Source: Thiocystis minor
GTDB lineage: Bacteria > Pseudomonadota > Gammaproteobacteria > Chromatiales > Chromatiaceae
Direction: 5' to 3'
Length of the DNA stretch: 64,000 nt
Assembly (NCBI RefSeq): GCF_016653465.1
Contig: NZ_NHSQ01000074.1
Coordinates: forward strand, 48,526 to 112,525
The translations under genes and the position numbers were made by a program. Below, piece by piece: positions 51,217 through 62,220 of this stretch. Within the stretch, counting starts at the first letter, position 1. Every line of letters starts with the position of its first letter. The notes beneath the pieces are model-generated. The model had not been told where the DNA came from. It ran no database searches and worked only from the letters and a program-made list of their open reading frames with translations.

Positions 51217-52551
51217 TTAGAGACGAATCTGTTCGCGCACGGCATCGGCCAGCCGTTCGGCAAGGCGGCTCACCTGATCGCCGTCCACGCCCTCGACCAT
51301 GACCCGCACCAGCGGTTCGGTTCCGGACGGACGTAACAGCACCCGGCCGCGTCCGGCGAGTTCGCATTCGGCAGTGGCGAGCGCATCCTGAATCGCGGGC
51401 AGGCCGACGATGTCGCGCCGCTCGTCGAGCCGCACGTTGAGCAGGACTTGCGGATAGAGTTCGACCTCGGCGCCCAGATCGTCGATGCTGGCATCGAGTC
51501 GCTGGAGCGCGACGAGCACCTGGAGCGCCGCCACGATGCCATCCCCGGTACTGGTGCGGTCGCGGCAGATGATATGCCCGGAAGGTTCGCCGCCGAGGAT
51601 GCCATCCGTGAGTTTAAGCTGCTCCATGATGTAGCGGTCGCCGACCTTGGTCCGCGCGAAACCGATGTCCAGGCGCTTCAGCGCGTGCTCGAACCCGAGA
51701 TTGCTCATCAGGGTTCCGACCACGTCGCCACGCATGGTCCCGGCCACCTGCCGGGACTTGGCGATGATATAGAGGAGCTGGTCGCCATCGAGCAGATGGC
51801 CCCGGGAATCGCACATCAGGACGCGATCGCCGTCGCCGTCGAAGGCGATTCCCAGCGTGGCTCCATGCTCGACCACGGCCCTGCACAGTGCCTCGGGCTT
51901 AGTGGAACCCACCTCGCGGTTGATGTTGAATCCATCGGGTTCGGTGCCGAGACGCACGACCTGGGCGCCAAGCTCCTCGAAGACATAGGGGGCGGTGTTA
52001 TAGGTCGCTCCGTTGGCGCAATCGACCACGATTTTATAATTGCGGAAGTTCATCGACGCTGGAATCGTGCCCTTGCAGAACTCGATATAGCGACCGTTCG
52101 CGTCCTCCACCCGCTGAACCTTGCCCAACTCGCTCGACGCGACGGTGCGCAGCGGTTTGTCGAGTTCGGCCTCGATGGCCAGTTCGACCTCGTCGGGCAA
52201 TTTGTCGCCATCGGCCGAGAAGAATTTGATCCCGTTATCCTGATAGGGATTGTGCGAGGCGGTGATCACGATGCCGGCGGAAGCCCGAAAGGTCCGGGTC
52301 AGATAGGCCACGCCGGGCGTCGTCATGGGTCCGAGCAACCGGATGCTCACGCCTGCGGCTACAAGCCCCGCCTCCAGGGCCGACTCGAACATATAGCCGG
52401 AAATCCGGGTGTCCTTGCCGATCAGGATCTTGCCGCGTCCGTTCCCGAGCACGCGCCCGGCGGCCCAGCCCAGCTTTAAAACGAAATCCGGGGTGATATA
52501 ACCCTCGCCGACCCGCCCGCGAATGCCATCGGTGCCAAAATAGTGACGCAT
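51217..52551 (-). CDS. glmM: Phosphoglucosamine mutase
   Basis: Interconverts glucosamine-6-phosphate and glucosamine-1-phosphate on the way to UDP-GlcNAc for peptidoglycan and LPS. The 444-residue protein begins [12 protein letters not shown], has the phosphoserine loop [16 protein letters not shown], the metal loop [20 protein letters not shown] and the phosphate-binding [17 protein letters not shown] 52551 is four bases after the ftsH stop; the open extension to 52656 lies inside ftsH and is not used. Confidence 0.97.
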   Translation of the reverse strand: MRHYFGTDGIRGRVGEGYITPDFVLKLGWAAGRVLGNGRGKILIGKDTRISGYMFESALEAGLVAAGVSIRLLGPMTTPGVAYLTRTFRASAGIVITASHNPYQDNGIKFFSADGDKLPDEVELAIEAELDKPLRTVASSELGKVQRVEDANGRYIEFCKGTIPASMNFRNYKIVVDCANGATYNTAPYVFEELGAQVVRLGTEPDGFNINREVGSTKPEALCRAVVEHGATLGIAFDGDGDRVLMCDSRGHLLDGDQLLYIIAKSRQVAGTMRGDVVGTLMSNLGFEHALKRLDIGFARTKVGDRYIMEQLKLTDGILGGEPSGHIICRDRTSTGDGIVAALQVLVALQRLDASIDDLGAEVELYPQVLLNVRLDERRDIVGLPAIQDALATAECELAGRGRVLLRPSGTEPLVRVMVEGVDGDQVSRLAERLADAVREQIRL

Positions 52552-52555
52552 GGAC

Positions 52556-54472
52556 TCAATGTTCCTCCGCTGGCCGACCGACCGGTCCTTCCGCCATGGC
52601 GCTGGCGGCCTGCGACGCTCCGCCATGACGCTCGGCCGGGCGCGGCGGTTCGTCATCCTCCCAATCCTTGGGCGGACGCGGCGTGCGGCCTTCCATGATG
52701 TCGTCGATCTGCGCCGCGTCGATCGTCTCGTACTTCATGAGCGCGTCCACCATGGCGTGGAGTTTGTCCATATGCTCGATGAGGATCGTCCTGGCGCGCT
52801 CGTAGTTGCGCTCGACCAGATGACGGATCTCTTCGTCGATCAGATGCGTGGTCTCGTCCGAAACGCTCTTGTGCTGAGTGACCGAATGTCCGAGAAAGAC
52901 TTCCTGTTGCTCGTCGCTGTAGGTGAGCGGACCCAGTTTGTCCGACAGACCCCACTTGGTCACCATGTTGCGCGCAATCTCGGTGGCGCGATGGATGTCG
53001 TTCTGCGCGCCGGTAGTGACGCTCTCGACGCCGTAGACCAGTTCTTCCGCCAGACGCCCGCCGAAGAGACTTGAAATGCTGCTCTCCAGACGCTGCTTGC
53101 TGTAGCTGAAACGATCCTCCTCGGGCAGGAAGAGCGTCACGCCCAGGGCGCGGCCACGCGGGATGATGCTGACCTTGTGCACCGGATCGTGATCCGGCAC
53201 CAGACGGCCGACGATGGCATGGCCGGACTCGTGAACGGCGGTCAGCCGTTTCTCGTCCTCGGTCATGACCATGGAGCGGCGTTCCGCGCCCATCATGATC
53301 TTGTCCTTGGCCTTCTCCAGATCGTCCATCTCGACCAGTTTTTTGTTGGAACGTGCCGCGAACAGCGCCGCCTCGTTGATCAGATTCGCGAGATCCGCGC
53401 CGGAAAATCCCGGCGTGCCGCGCGCCAGGATCGATGCCTTGACATCCTCGGCGGCCGGAATCTTGCGCATGTGAACCTTCAGAATCTGTTCGCGACCGCG
53501 CACATCGGGCAGCGGTACCACCACCTGACGGTCGAAACGACCGGGACGCAGCAGGGCAGGATCGAGCACGTCGGGGCGGTTGGTCGCCGCGATCACGATC
53601 ACGCCCTCGTTGCCCTCGAAGCCATCCATCTCCACCAGCAACTGGTTCAACGTTTGCTCGCGCTCGTCGTGTCCGCCGCCCAGCCCGGCGCCACGGTGAC
53701 GCCCGACCGCGTCGATCTCGTCGATGAAGATGATGCAGGGCGCGTGCTTCTTGGCCTGCTCGAACATGTCGCGCACCCGCGAGGCACCCACGCCGACGAA
53801 CATCTCCACGAAGTCGGAGCCCGAGATGTTAAAGAAGGGCACCTTGGCCTCGCCGGCGATGGCGCGCGCCAGCAGGGTCTTGCCGGTCCCCGGCGGGCCG
53901 ACCATCAGCACGCCCTTGGGGATTTTCCCGCCGAGCTTCTGGAATTTGGTCGGATCGCGCAGGAAGTCGACCATCTCGACGACCTCCTCCTTGGCCTCCT
54001 CGGCGCCTGCGACATCCTGAAAGGTCACCTTGACCTGATCCTCGGAGAGCATCCGCGCCCGGCTTTTGCCGAAGGACATGGCGCCCCGCCCACCGGCGCC
54101 GCCCTGCATCTGGCGCATGAAGACGATCCAGATGCCGATCAGGATCAGCAGCGGGAACCAGTTGATCAAAATCTGCATCAGGACCGACTGCTTCTCGGGC
54201 GGCGCGGCCTTGATGATGACATTGTTGTTCAGCAGATCGCCCACCAGCCCGTCGTCGCCGGGGCTGTAAGTCGTGAAGCGCTGACCGGAGGCATTGACGC
54301 CTTCGATACGCCGACCTTGAATGGTGACTTCCTTGACCGAGCCTGCCTTCACATGCTCGATGAAATCCGAATAATTCAGGCTGCGCGGGATCGATTGCGT
54401 GGTGGTGAAATTATTGAACACGGACATCAGCACAATGGCGATGACCACCCAAAGCAGTAAATTTTTCGCCAT
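52556..54472 (-). CDS. ftsH: Membrane ATP-dependent zinc metalloprotease FtsH
   Basis: About 638 residues: two membrane segments (about 4-24 and 95-115) enclosing a periplasmic domain, AAA+ module with Walker A GPPGTGKT, Walker [12 protein letters not shown], the second region of homology [21 protein letters not shown], and the protease motif HESGH. A Pro/Glu-rich tail with [19 protein letters not shown] follows. ATG 54472 used; GTG 54481 three codons upstream also works. It degrades unassembled membrane proteins and regulators. Confidence 0.97.
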   Translation of the reverse strand: MAKNLLLWVVIAIVLMSVFNNFTTTQSIPRSLNYSDFIEHVKAGSVKEVTIQGRRIEGVNASGQRFTTYSPGDDGLVGDLLNNNVIIKAAPPEKQSVLMQILINWFPLLILIGIWIVFMRQMQGGAGGRGAMSFGKSRARMLSEDQVKVTFQDVAGAEEAKEEVVEMVDFLRDPTKFQKLGGKIPKGVLMVGPPGTGKTLLARAIAGEAKVPFFNISGSDFVEMFVGVGASRVRDMFEQAKKHAPCIIFIDEIDAVGRHRGAGLGGGHDEREQTLNQLLVEMDGFEGNEGVIVIAATNRPDVLDPALLRPGRFDRQVVVPLPDVRGREQILKVHMRKIPAAEDVKASILARGTPGFSGADLANLINEAALFAARSNKKLVEMDDLEKAKDKIMMGAERRSMVMTEDEKRLTAVHESGHAIVGRLVPDHDPVHKVSIIPRGRALGVTLFLPEEDRFSYSKQRLESSISSLFGGRLAEELVYGVESVTTGAQNDIHRATEIARNMVTKWGLSDKLGPLTYSDEQQEVFLGHSVTQHKSVSDETTHLIDEEIRHLVERNYERARTILIEHMDKLHAMVDALMKYETIDAAQIDDIMEGRTPRPPKDWEDDEPPRPAERHGGASQAASAMAEGPVGRPAEEH

Positions 54473-54555
54473 GTCACTCACGGCATCTGACCCCTGATGG
54501 TTGTGTATCGGTGCAATCGTGCCGAATTCATGCGGTGGAAACTAGCACCGACGGC

Positions 54556-55191
54556 TCACGGATGAAAGTTTTTCGCCACAAAACCTTTCGCGACCAGATA
54601 GATTTCGCGACTCTGCGCTCTGGACGATTGCGGCTTGCGACTTGCGACCCGGCGGAAACTCCGACGCAGTTCGAGCAGATAGGTATCGAAACCTTCGCCC
54701 TGAAAAGCTTTGACCACCAGTGAGCCACCAGGTTTCAGGCACTCTCGCGCCAACTCCAATGCCAGTTCCAGCAGATACATGACGCGCGATTGATCGGTGA
54801 CGACGGTTCCCGTGATATTGGGGGCCATATCCGAAAGCACCAGGTCGAGCGGTTCCGCGCCGATCGCCTCACGAAGTTGCGACAGGACCGCGTCCTCGCG
54901 GAAATCGCCTTGCAAAAACACCACGCCATCCAGCGCATCCATCGGCAGCAGATCGAGCGCGATCACCTGCCCTTTCGGACCGACCAGGCGGCTCGCGATC
55001 TGTGACCAACTGCCCGGCGCGGCTCCCAGGTCGAGCACCCGCGTTCCAGGCGTCAGGATCCGATCCTTCTCCTGGATCTCCAGCAGCTTATAGGCGGCAC
55101 GGGAACGATAGCCTTCGCGCTGAGAACGCTTGACATAGGGATCGCTGTGATGACGGTCGAGCCAGCGTCGACTGGATTTGCTTTTGGTCAT
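54556..55191 (-). CDS. rlmE: 23S rRNA 2'-O-ribose methyltransferase RlmE
   Basis: 211-residue RrmJ/FtsJ enzyme that methylates U2552 of 23S rRNA with [35 protein letters not shown] opens the protein, followed by SAM motif [15 protein letters not shown], the catalytic Asp in [11 protein letters not shown], and the catalytic Lys in [13 protein letters not shown]. Start at ATG 55191. First gene of the operon with ftsH, the standard gammaproteobacterial pairing. Confidence 0.95.
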   Translation of the reverse strand: MTKSKSSRRWLDRHHSDPYVKRSQREGYRSRAAYKLLEIQEKDRILTPGTRVLDLGAAPGSWSQIASRLVGPKGQVIALDLLPMDALDGVVFLQGDFREDAVLSQLREAIGAEPLDLVLSDMAPNITGTVVTDQSRVMYLLELALELARECLKPGGSLVVKAFQGEGFDTYLLELRRSFRRVASRKPQSSRAQSREIYLVAKGFVAKNFHP

Positions 55192-55276
55192 GCAACCGCG
55201 TCCCGCCAATCGCAGCGGGTAACCGCCAGGTTAGAAGTGTTGAAAACGCTGTATTTCGTGCTGGACACAGGTTGAA

Positions 55277-56128
55277 TCAAAGGTCGTCGACCCAGGAAAA
55301 CCGAAAGATCTGAAGCAGAATGCCGGCGATACCGCCACCAAACAGCCCCCCCAGAACCGCTTGCGGAATCTGCTGATGCATGCCGAGACTGGCGGCCTGC
55401 CACCACAATCCAGGATCGATATTCGTCAGCGGACCGCTCACCATCCAGACGCTGCCCGCGGCAACGCCGGCGAGAATCGCCATGATCGCGGCCTCGGCCA
55501 GATTGCAGGGAAAGGATGTCTGACAAAACCGATGCGTCCATGCCACCCACTGCCTGACGCTCGCGACGTACAGCACGCCATTGATACTCACCAGGAAAGC
55601 CAAAACGACAAAAAGCGAAAAAGGAGCCGCATGGAAGGGTTCCGCAATCGCCAGAACCGTGCCCCCGACCGCCCCGGCGGCCAACCCAGCCAATGCCTTG
55701 GAGGCGACGTTCATGGAGCAGCGCGTGGGAAAGCGCACGAGCAGCCCGACAGCGGCGGCGATCGCGGCGGCGCTCAACGCTGTGTACACGAAAGCTGAAG
55801 GCCCGGTCAACGCGATCAACAGAATGACCCCAACACCGGCACCGATGGCGGAACTGATGAGCGAGAGTTCGCGCGCCCCGTAGAGGACCGCGGTGACCGC
55901 GCCCGTCACCGCGGCGGCGATCACATAGGTGGATCCGCCAAAACCCAATCCTTTCAATAATTCCGAGAGCCCCGCGAAAAGAGGGGCATAAATCATTCCA
56001 TGCAGGCTCCAGATGATGCCGCGGATAAAGGCAAGCCGTATCCGGGAAGCCACGTTCGGACGGGGGAGATCCAGGCTCACGGAAGCGGCTGGACCGCCAG
56101 GATTCGGGTGTTCGGAAAAAATAGCCAT
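55277..56128 (-). CDS. Multi-spanning membrane protein, unknown function
   Basis: About 283 residues with seven to eight hydrophobic segments rich in Ala and Gly (for example VIAAAVTGAVTAVLYGAREL, AIGAGVGVILLIALTGPSAFVYTAL, LFVVLAFLVSINGVLYVASV, GLFGGGIAGILLQIF). It has three Cys in RFPTRCSMN and RFCQTSFPCN. No family recognised. The first of two ATGs (56158 or 56128) is uncertain. Divergent from HiPIP's downstream terminator side; the short gap to rlmE holds a sequence resembling the ends of the glgX element. Confidence 0.7.
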   Translation of the reverse strand: MAIFSEHPNPGGPAASVSLDLPRPNVASRIRLAFIRGIIWSLHGMIYAPLFAGLSELLKGLGFGGSTYVIAAAVTGAVTAVLYGARELSLISSAIGAGVGVILLIALTGPSAFVYTALSAAAIAAAVGLLVRFPTRCSMNVASKALAGLAAGAVGGTVLAIAEPFHAAPFSLFVVLAFLVSINGVLYVASVRQWVAWTHRFCQTSFPCNLAEAAIMAILAGVAAGSVWMVSGPLTNIDPGLWWQAASLGMHQQIPQAVLGGLFGGGIAGILLQIFRFSWVDDL

Positions 56129-56221
56129 AACCTTGATCTTGAACGATACATCAAACAAAAACCGGTTGTCTGCCTGATGAACCGGTCGAACCCTGCCTGT
56201 AAAAATCAGAATAAACCAATG

Positions 56222-56246
56222 AAAACGGGGCCGATGGCCCCGTCTT
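56222..56246 (-). terminator. Rho-independent terminator of the HiPIP gene
   Basis: On the minus strand GACGGGGCC, loop ATC, GGCCCCGT is followed by TTTC, about 35 bases after the HiPIP stop. A strong GC stem with a short T-run. Confidence 0.85.
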
Positions 56247-56278
56247 TGATCTCGCCTGGAGGAGCGAGTCGGTCAGAA

Positions 56279-56641
56279 TCAACCAGCCTTCAGGGTCCAG
56301 GAAGAACACCAGCCATTGACGTTGATCAGCTTGCCGGGGAAGAGCGAGCAGCCTTTCCAGTCGCCCTCGCCCTGGTCGGCCAGCATGAACTGGCAGGTCG
56401 CGCAATGCTGCTGATCGGCAGGGGCACCGGGACGCGCGGCGGCGACACGCTCGGACTTGGTGGCGTCCTGGTTATACTTCAGGGCAACCGCGGTCGGGTC
56501 ATCGGCGGCGACCGCGTTTGCAGGCGCGGATGCGCGCGCGGTGCCGAAACCGACCAGGTTGATCATGGGAATGGCCGCGGCGGTACCCAGCATCACTTTG
56601 ACGGCGTCACGACGGCTCTTGCTGATTGGCTTATCGGACAT
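56279..56641 (-). CDS. hip: High-potential iron-sulfur protein (HiPIP)
   Basis: 120-residue precursor of the periplasmic HiPIP that reduces the photosynthetic reaction centre cytochrome in purple bacteria. Tat signal [11 protein letters not shown] at 8-18 with cleavage near ARA/SAP (37-38). The four cluster Cys are 80, 83, 98 and 112 (CATC, GC, WC), and [14 protein letters not shown] closes the protein. The signal and first mature residues look nearly identical to the A. vinosum protein; the loop between the second and third Cys seems two residues shorter. ATG 56641 starts the Tat peptide; the frame to 56719 is ignored. Confidence 0.97.
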   Translation of the reverse strand: MSDKPISKSRRDAVKVMLGTAAAIPMINLVGFGTARASAPANAVAADDPTAVALKYNQDATKSERVAAARPGAPADQQHCATCQFMLADQGEGDWKGCSLFPGKLINVNGWCSSWTLKAG

Positions 56642-56775
56642 TGATGTCACTCCTATCTCAGTTAGGTACGGTGTAGTGATCTCGACACTCCCGGCCTTCC
56701 GCCGGAAGCCGACCGGCATTGTGCTACAGGAAAACGAAAAAGGCGAGCCGCAAGCCCGAAGATTCAGAGTCGGCC

Positions 56776-57249
56776 TCAGTTGAGATAGGTACCCGCGCCA
56801 AGATAGCGCGCGGTCCAGTAAGGCGTATCCAAGCGGGCCAGTTGCACCTGGTGGCGCGAGGTCGAGGCATGCACGAAGCGCTCCCTGTCGACCATCAACC
56901 CGACATGGTAGACGCCCGGCCCCGTCCTGAAAAAGACCATATCGCCCGGACCGGGACGCCCCAGCCTGACCGGTTTCGACGCCCGATGCTGCTCCACGGC
57001 GACTCGCGGGATCGAGAGTCCGGCGACGTGGTGGGCGTACTGGGTCAGTCCGCTACAGTCGAAGCCCGAGGCGGGCGACGATCCCCCGTAAACGTAGGGA
57101 GTGCCGATCTGCGACAATCCGGCCAGCACCACCTCGGCGCGACGCCCGCTCAAATCCTTGTCGCCCACCCTGGACGCGCAGCCCGACAGGCCAGCTAGAA
57201 CCAGAATCCAGATCCACAGGCTCGTGCTTCGCGCAAGACACATCTTCAT
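56776..57249 (-). CDS. NlpC/P60 family lipoprotein, putative D,L-endopeptidase
   Basis: 157 residues with lipobox LSGC (Cys24) and an NlpC/P60 (C40) cysteine-peptidase domain. Catalytic triad candidates are Cys65 in [10 protein letters not shown], His115 in VYHVGLMV and His127 in FVHAST. These enzymes cut the gamma-D-Glu-meso-DAP bond in peptidoglycan stems. Similar to E. coli Spr/MepS and NlpC in size. It lies alone between HiPIP and trxB, divergent from the latter. Confidence 0.92.
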   Translation of the reverse strand: MKMCLARSTSLWIWILVLAGLSGCASRVGDKDLSGRRAEVVLAGLSQIGTPYVYGGSSPASGFDCSGLTQYAHHVAGLSIPRVAVEQHRASKPVRLGRPGPGDMVFFRTGPGVYHVGLMVDRERFVHASTSRHQVQLARLDTPYWTARYLGAGTYLN

Positions 57250-57306
57250 AAATCACTCTCGATTCATGTCGCAATCTTCTGTATTTCGAGTTTTAGTCTG
57301 CGATGA

Positions 57307-58464
<1,158 letters not shown>

Positions 58465-58491
58465 GGGGCAAGGGGCAATGCGAACAGCGCA

Positions 58492-58542
58492 GGATTTGCC
58501 GTTCGTCCAGAGCTCAGCGAATGAGGGACGAGCGGGAAATCC
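58492..58542. repeat. 17-base inverted repeat between trxB and the sugE-type gene
   Basis: GGATTTGCCGTTCGTCC at 58492-58508 pairs with its reverse complement at 58526-58542 (15 of 17 bases), loop 17 bases. No T-run. It could be a REP element or a transcript-end structure for trxB. Confidence 0.65.
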
Positions 58543-58613
58543 GGACCCCGGCGCGTAAGCCGTTGATGATTCGACCTTTCTGCTCCGCTCATAACCCTGT
58601 TCAGGAGTGTTTC

Positions 58614-58931
58614 ATGGACTGGCTAATTCTGCTGATTGCTGGGTTATTTGAAATCGGTTGGGCGATTGGACTGAAGTACACCGAAGGCTTTTCACGACTA
58701 TGGCCCACTGTCTGGACGATGCTGTCGATGACACTCAGCGTCGGGTTGCTCGGCGTCGCCATGAAAACACTTCCCGTCGGTACAGCCTATGCTGTTTGGG
58801 TTGGCGTCGGTGCCATTGGCACTGCCATTTTCGGCATGGTTCTGTTTAGCGAACCGGCTAGCGTCACTCGATTACTGAGCCTTTCGCTCATCCTTGCTGG
58901 TATCGTTGGCCTCAAGATATCCATGCCGTAA
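58614..58931 (+). CDS. sugE: SMR-family SugE/Gdx-type exporter
   Basis: 105 residues, four membrane helices. The N-terminus [27 protein letters not shown] has the key Glu of small multidrug resistance proteins, and the G-W-A-I-G-L-K pattern is that of the SugE/Gdx subgroup, which exports guanidinium rather than drugs. [16 protein letters not shown] ([19 protein letters not shown]) follows. ATG 58614, after CAGGAG. I looked for a guanidine riboswitch upstream and did not see a convincing one. Confidence 0.93.
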   Translation: MDWLILLIAGLFEIGWAIGLKYTEGFSRLWPTVWTMLSMTLSVGLLGVAMKTLPVGTAYAVWVGVGAIGTAIFGMVLFSEPASVTRLLSLSLILAGIVGLKISMP

Positions 58932-58967
58932 CGGTCGGCCCAGTAGCGCGAGAGTGAAATTTGCAGC

Positions 58968-60125
58968 TTGGCAAACGCATCTACATTGAATAAGGTCACA
59001 ACCCATTCCGCCATCGCCGAGATTCCCGCCGAGCAATGGAATCGTCTCGCCGACCCGGATACCCCTTTTCTGCGGCATGAGTTTCTCGCCGCCCTGGAGC
59101 GTCACGGCTGCGTCGGCGAGAGGTTCGGCTGGCTACCTCATCACCTGGCCCTGCGCGATCGGGACGGCTGGCTGCTGGCGGTCGCACCCTGTTATCTGAA
59201 GTTCAATTCCTATGGCGAATTCGTCTTCGACTGGGCCTGGGCCGATGCCTACCAGCGGCATGGACTGAACTATTATCCAAAGCTCGTCGTGGCCTCGCCG
59301 TACACCCCCGCGACCGGTTCGCGGCTGTTGACCGGCGCCACGCCCGAGCGTCGCGAACATGCCCAAGCGCTCATCCAGGGCGCGGTTCAGGTCGCCGAGC
59401 GGATGGGCGTGTCCTCGCTGCATTGGCTCTTTACCGCCGCCGACGAGACCGACTGGCTGGAGGATCAGGGGCTGATGCGACGGGTCGGCTGCCAATTTCA
59501 CTGGCACAATCGGGGATACGACTCCTTCGAGTCGTTTCTCGGCGCCTTCACGGCGGCAAAACGGAAAAAGATCCACCGCGAGCGTCGCCGCGTGGCGGAA
59601 AACGGCGTGCGCGTCCGTCGAGTGACCGGCGACGCAGTCACCGAGGCCGAATGGGCGATCTTTCACCAGCTTTACCGCGACACCTTCGACAAACGCGGCG
59701 GCATCCCGACCCTGACGCTCCCGTTCTTTCAGGACATCGGCGCAACCATGGGCCAACATCTGCTGCTCGTGCTGGCCGAGCATGGCGGGGACATCGTTGC
59801 CGCCGCGTTCAATCTGACCGGCAGTCGTTCGCTCTATGGCCGCCACTGGGGCTGCTTCCAGGACTTCCATAGCCTGCATTTCGAGGCGTGTTACTATCAG
59901 GGACTGGAGTATTGTATCGACCGCGGACTGGCGCGCTTCGAGCCGGGCGCCCAAGGCGAACATAAAGTCAGCCGAGGCTTTTTGCCCACGCCGACCTGGT
60001 CCGCCCATTGGATCGCCAATCCGGGATTCCGCGTCGCCATCTCCGACTTTCTCGGCCAGGAGACCCGCGGGATGGACGATTATTTGACGGAAATGCACAC
60101 CCACAGCCCCTATCGAAACGGATGA
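58968..60125 (+). CDS. FemAB-like GNAT acyltransferase (DUF482 family)
   Basis: 385 residues, cytosolic, of the peptidogalycan-recognition/FemAB-like family. The stretch IPAEQWNRLADPDTPFLRHEFLAALERHGCV, then LPHHLALRDRDG, GSRLLTGA, and the C-terminal half with KRKKIHRERRRV, RRGG-type and FNLTGSRSLYGRHWGCF are typical. Enzymes of this fold transfer aminoacyl or acetyl groups; the substrate is unknown. TTG start; the end overlaps aat by four bases, so it belongs to the aat-bpt operon where aminoacyl-tRNA-dependent chemistry is already found. Confidence 0.85.
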   Translation: MANASTLNKVTTHSAIAEIPAEQWNRLADPDTPFLRHEFLAALERHGCVGERFGWLPHHLALRDRDGWLLAVAPCYLKFNSYGEFVFDWAWADAYQRHGLNYYPKLVVASPYTPATGSRLLTGATPERREHAQALIQGAVQVAERMGVSSLHWLFTAADETDWLEDQGLMRRVGCQFHWHNRGYDSFESFLGAFTAAKRKKIHRERRRVAENGVRVRRVTGDAVTEAEWAIFHQLYRDTFDKRGGIPTLTLPFFQDIGATMGQHLLLVLAEHGGDIVAAAFNLTGSRSLYGRHWGCFQDFHSLHFEACYYQGLEYCIDRGLARFEPGAQGEHKVSRGFLPTPTWSAHWIANPGFRVAISDFLGQETRGMDDYLTEMHTHSPYRNG

Positions 60126-60889
60126 TCGCCTTACTCGATCCCCAGGATCGGGACTCGTTTCCCGATGCCCGCCACGCCTTACGCGAGCCCAATGGTCTGT
60201 TGGCGGTCGGCGGCGATCTAACCCCGGCGCGACTCCAGAATGCCTACCGGCGCGGAATCTTCCCCTGGTTCAACCCTGGCGATCCCATTCTCTGGTGGTC
60301 CCCCGATCCGCGCACGGTCTTGTTTCCAACACAGTTGCGGATCTCGCGCAGCCTTGCAAAACGGCTGCGTCAACAACCGTTTGCCGTGACGCTGGACCGC
60401 GCGTTCCATGAGGTGCTGTGTGGCTGCGCGGCGCCCCGAGAGCCCCAGGGCGGCACCTGGCTGATCCCCGAGATGATCGCCGCCTATGAGGTGTTGCATG
60501 CGCGCGGCCTGGCCCATTCGGTGGAGGTCTGGCAGGATCAGCACCTGGTCGGCGGGCTCTACGGCGTCGCCATCGGGCGCGCCTTCTTCGGCGAATCGAT
60601 GTTCACCCGCGTGACGGATGCTTCCAAGGTCGCGCTGGTCCAGCTTTGCCGGCAGCTTGAAGGCTGGAACTTCGGCCTCATCGACTGCCAGATGCGAACC
60701 GACCACCTGATACGCATGGGTGCCATCGAAATGCCTCGCGTCGATTTCCTGAATCTGCTGAATCGCTTCTGCCCGCTTCCCGGGCGTCACTTCAGTTGGG
60801 ACGATGGCCGTAGGGAGGGCTGCGTCGCTCCCTTGCCTGACGATCCGCCATCCCCTAAAGCCCCGCAAGCGCACTCCGGTTCGCCATGA
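60122..60889 (+). CDS. aat: Leucyl/phenylalanyl-tRNA--protein transferase
   Basis: Adds Leu or Phe from tRNA to N-terminal Arg or Lys of proteins, making them N-degrons for ClpS/ClpAP. The 255-residue protein has FPDARHALREPNGLLAVGGDLTPARLQNAYRRGIFPWFNPGDPILWWSPDPR, followed by GGLYGVAIGRAFFGESMF and ALVQLCRQL..FGLIDCQM. Its final 20 residues are Pro/Ser-rich and variable. Overlaps both neighbours by four bases. Confidence 0.96.
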   Translation: MIALLDPQDRDSFPDARHALREPNGLLAVGGDLTPARLQNAYRRGIFPWFNPGDPILWWSPDPRTVLFPTQLRISRSLAKRLRQQPFAVTLDRAFHEVLCGCAAPREPQGGTWLIPEMIAAYEVLHARGLAHSVEVWQDQHLVGGLYGVAIGRAFFGESMFTRVTDASKVALVQLCRQLEGWNFGLIDCQMRTDHLIRMGAIEMPRVDFLNLLNRFCPLPGRHFSWDDGRREGCVAPLPDDPPSPKAPQAHSGSP

Positions 60890-61686
60890 ATCAGGCAAAC
60901 CATCCCAATCGAGGCCGCTATCTGCCACTTTACCTGACTGCCGAGCACGACTGTTCTTATCTGGAAGGGGTAAAGGCGCGCACGGCCTTCGTCGACCCAA
61001 CTGCTCAGATCGATCCTGCCACCTATCAGCGGCTCATGGACCAGGGATTTCGGCGTAGCGGATTTCACATCTACCGCCCCGCCTGCCGGGACTGCACGGC
61101 CTGCGTTCCGGTCCGCATTCCGGTGAGCGAATTTCGGCCCGACCGCTCTCAGCGCCGCAACTGGAAACGCAACGCTCCGGACTTCGTGCTTGTCGACACC
61201 CCTGCGGTTTTCAACCCGGAACATTTCGACCTCTACCGGCGCTACCTGACACGTCGCCATCCAGAGGGCAACATGGCGGACGATACCAGCGAGGAAAGCT
61301 ATCGACGGTTTTTGGTCGAACCCTGGGGCGGAACCACACGTTTCATCGAACTGCGGCTTGACGGAAAACTGGTCGGAGTGTCCGTCACGGATCGGCTGGA
61401 AGGCGGACTTTCCGCCGTTTACACTTTTTTTGAACCGGCCATCTCCGGACGCGCGCCGGGAACCTTCGCCGTACTGTCTCAGATCGAGATCGCAAGGCGA
61501 CTGGGCGTGCCGTACCTCTATCTTGGTTATTGGATCAAGGAGAGCCAAAAAATGGCCTATAAAGAGCGTTTTCGTCCGATCGAGGCTTGGAACGGACATG
61601 AATGGCAGCGTTTCGCGCGGCATCGTTCACTCGATGCCGGGGATCCCTCGACAGCATCCGGCATGATCCGCATTGTTGACAGATAA
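60886..61686 (+). CDS. bpt: Aspartate/glutamate leucyltransferase (Bpt/Ate)
   Basis: 266-residue arginyl-tRNA-transferase-like enzyme; the bacterial Bpt members add Leu to N-terminal Asp or Glu for N-end-rule degradation. N-terminal Cys cluster (CSYL, then CRDCTACVPVRI) and C-terminal GNAT half with RFIELRLDGKLVGVSVTDRLEGGLSAVYTFFEP, YLYLGYWIKESQKMAYK are visible. Translationally coupled to aat. Confidence 0.95.
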   Translation: MNQANHPNRGRYLPLYLTAEHDCSYLEGVKARTAFVDPTAQIDPATYQRLMDQGFRRSGFHIYRPACRDCTACVPVRIPVSEFRPDRSQRRNWKRNAPDFVLVDTPAVFNPEHFDLYRRYLTRRHPEGNMADDTSEESYRRFLVEPWGGTTRFIELRLDGKLVGVSVTDRLEGGLSAVYTFFEPAISGRAPGTFAVLSQIEIARRLGVPYLYLGYWIKESQKMAYKERFRPIEAWNGHEWQRFARHRSLDAGDPSTASGMIRIVDR

Positions 61687-61840
61687 AGTAAGCCGTTTTC
61701 CAGCCGGATGGTCGCCCAGAAATGACCTTACTCCATTTGTTCAAGTCATTGACGGACAGGCCCTAGCGCGGTTTTACCGGCAGAGAATGACGTTTTTTAT
61801 CGCGGCGAACAACCCAATACCCGTTTCAATCTCGTGGATG

Positions 61841-61849
61841 TGCTATGAT
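61841..61849 (+). promoter_or_regulatory. Extended -10 promoter of infA
   Basis: TGCTATGAT is an extended -10 (TGn plus TATGAT) 60 bases before the infA ATG in otherwise GC-rich DNA. No good -35 box sits at the usual distance, which extended -10 promoters tolerate. The interval 61687-61840 shows nothing else. Confidence 0.5.
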
Positions 61850-61908
61850 TCCATCGCTTTAAGAACCGAGTTGTTCGCATTGGCAGTTCGCCTAGAAAAT
61901 ACACACCT

Positions 61909-62127
61909 ATGTCAAAAGACGACGTCATTCAGATGGAAGGCACGGTCACCGAGACTCTGCCGAATACCGTATTCAGGGTCGAGCTGGAAAACGGTCACAC
62001 CGTGACCGCCCATATTTCCGGCAAAATGCGCAAGCATTACATTCGCATCCTGACCGGCGACAAAGTCACCGTAGAACTCACCCCCTACGACCTCACCAAG
62101 GGACGCATCGTCTATCGCGCCCGCTGA
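61909..62127 (+). CDS. infA: Translation initiation factor IF-1
   Basis: 72 residues, full length. S1/OB-fold protein that binds the ribosomal A site during initiation. [68 protein letters not shown] is the standard sequence pattern (read as overlapping short motifs: [31 protein letters not shown]). It follows bpt after 222 bases with its own promoter. Confidence 0.98.
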   Translation: MSKDDVIQMEGTVTETLPNTVFRVELENGHTVTAHISGKMRKHYIRILTGDKVTVELTPYDLTKGRIVYRAR

Positions 62128-62220
62128 CACCGGCCTGTCAGGCTGAGCGGGGAGCGGAAGCAATCGGTCGGCCTCGCCCGAACCAACAATCAGCGTCACT
62201 GACGCGGCTGAATCGATTCA

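Noticed and set aside
53177..54460. 427-codon plus-strand frame opposite ftsH
   Set aside because: Antisense shadow; His/Asp/Gln-rich and without domain, while ftsH is complete on the other strand.
58465..58613. Possible guanidine riboswitch ahead of the sugE-type gene
   Set aside because: No paired ACGR loops of the mini-ykkC type and no ykkC core could be recognised; only a REP-like inverted repeat is there.
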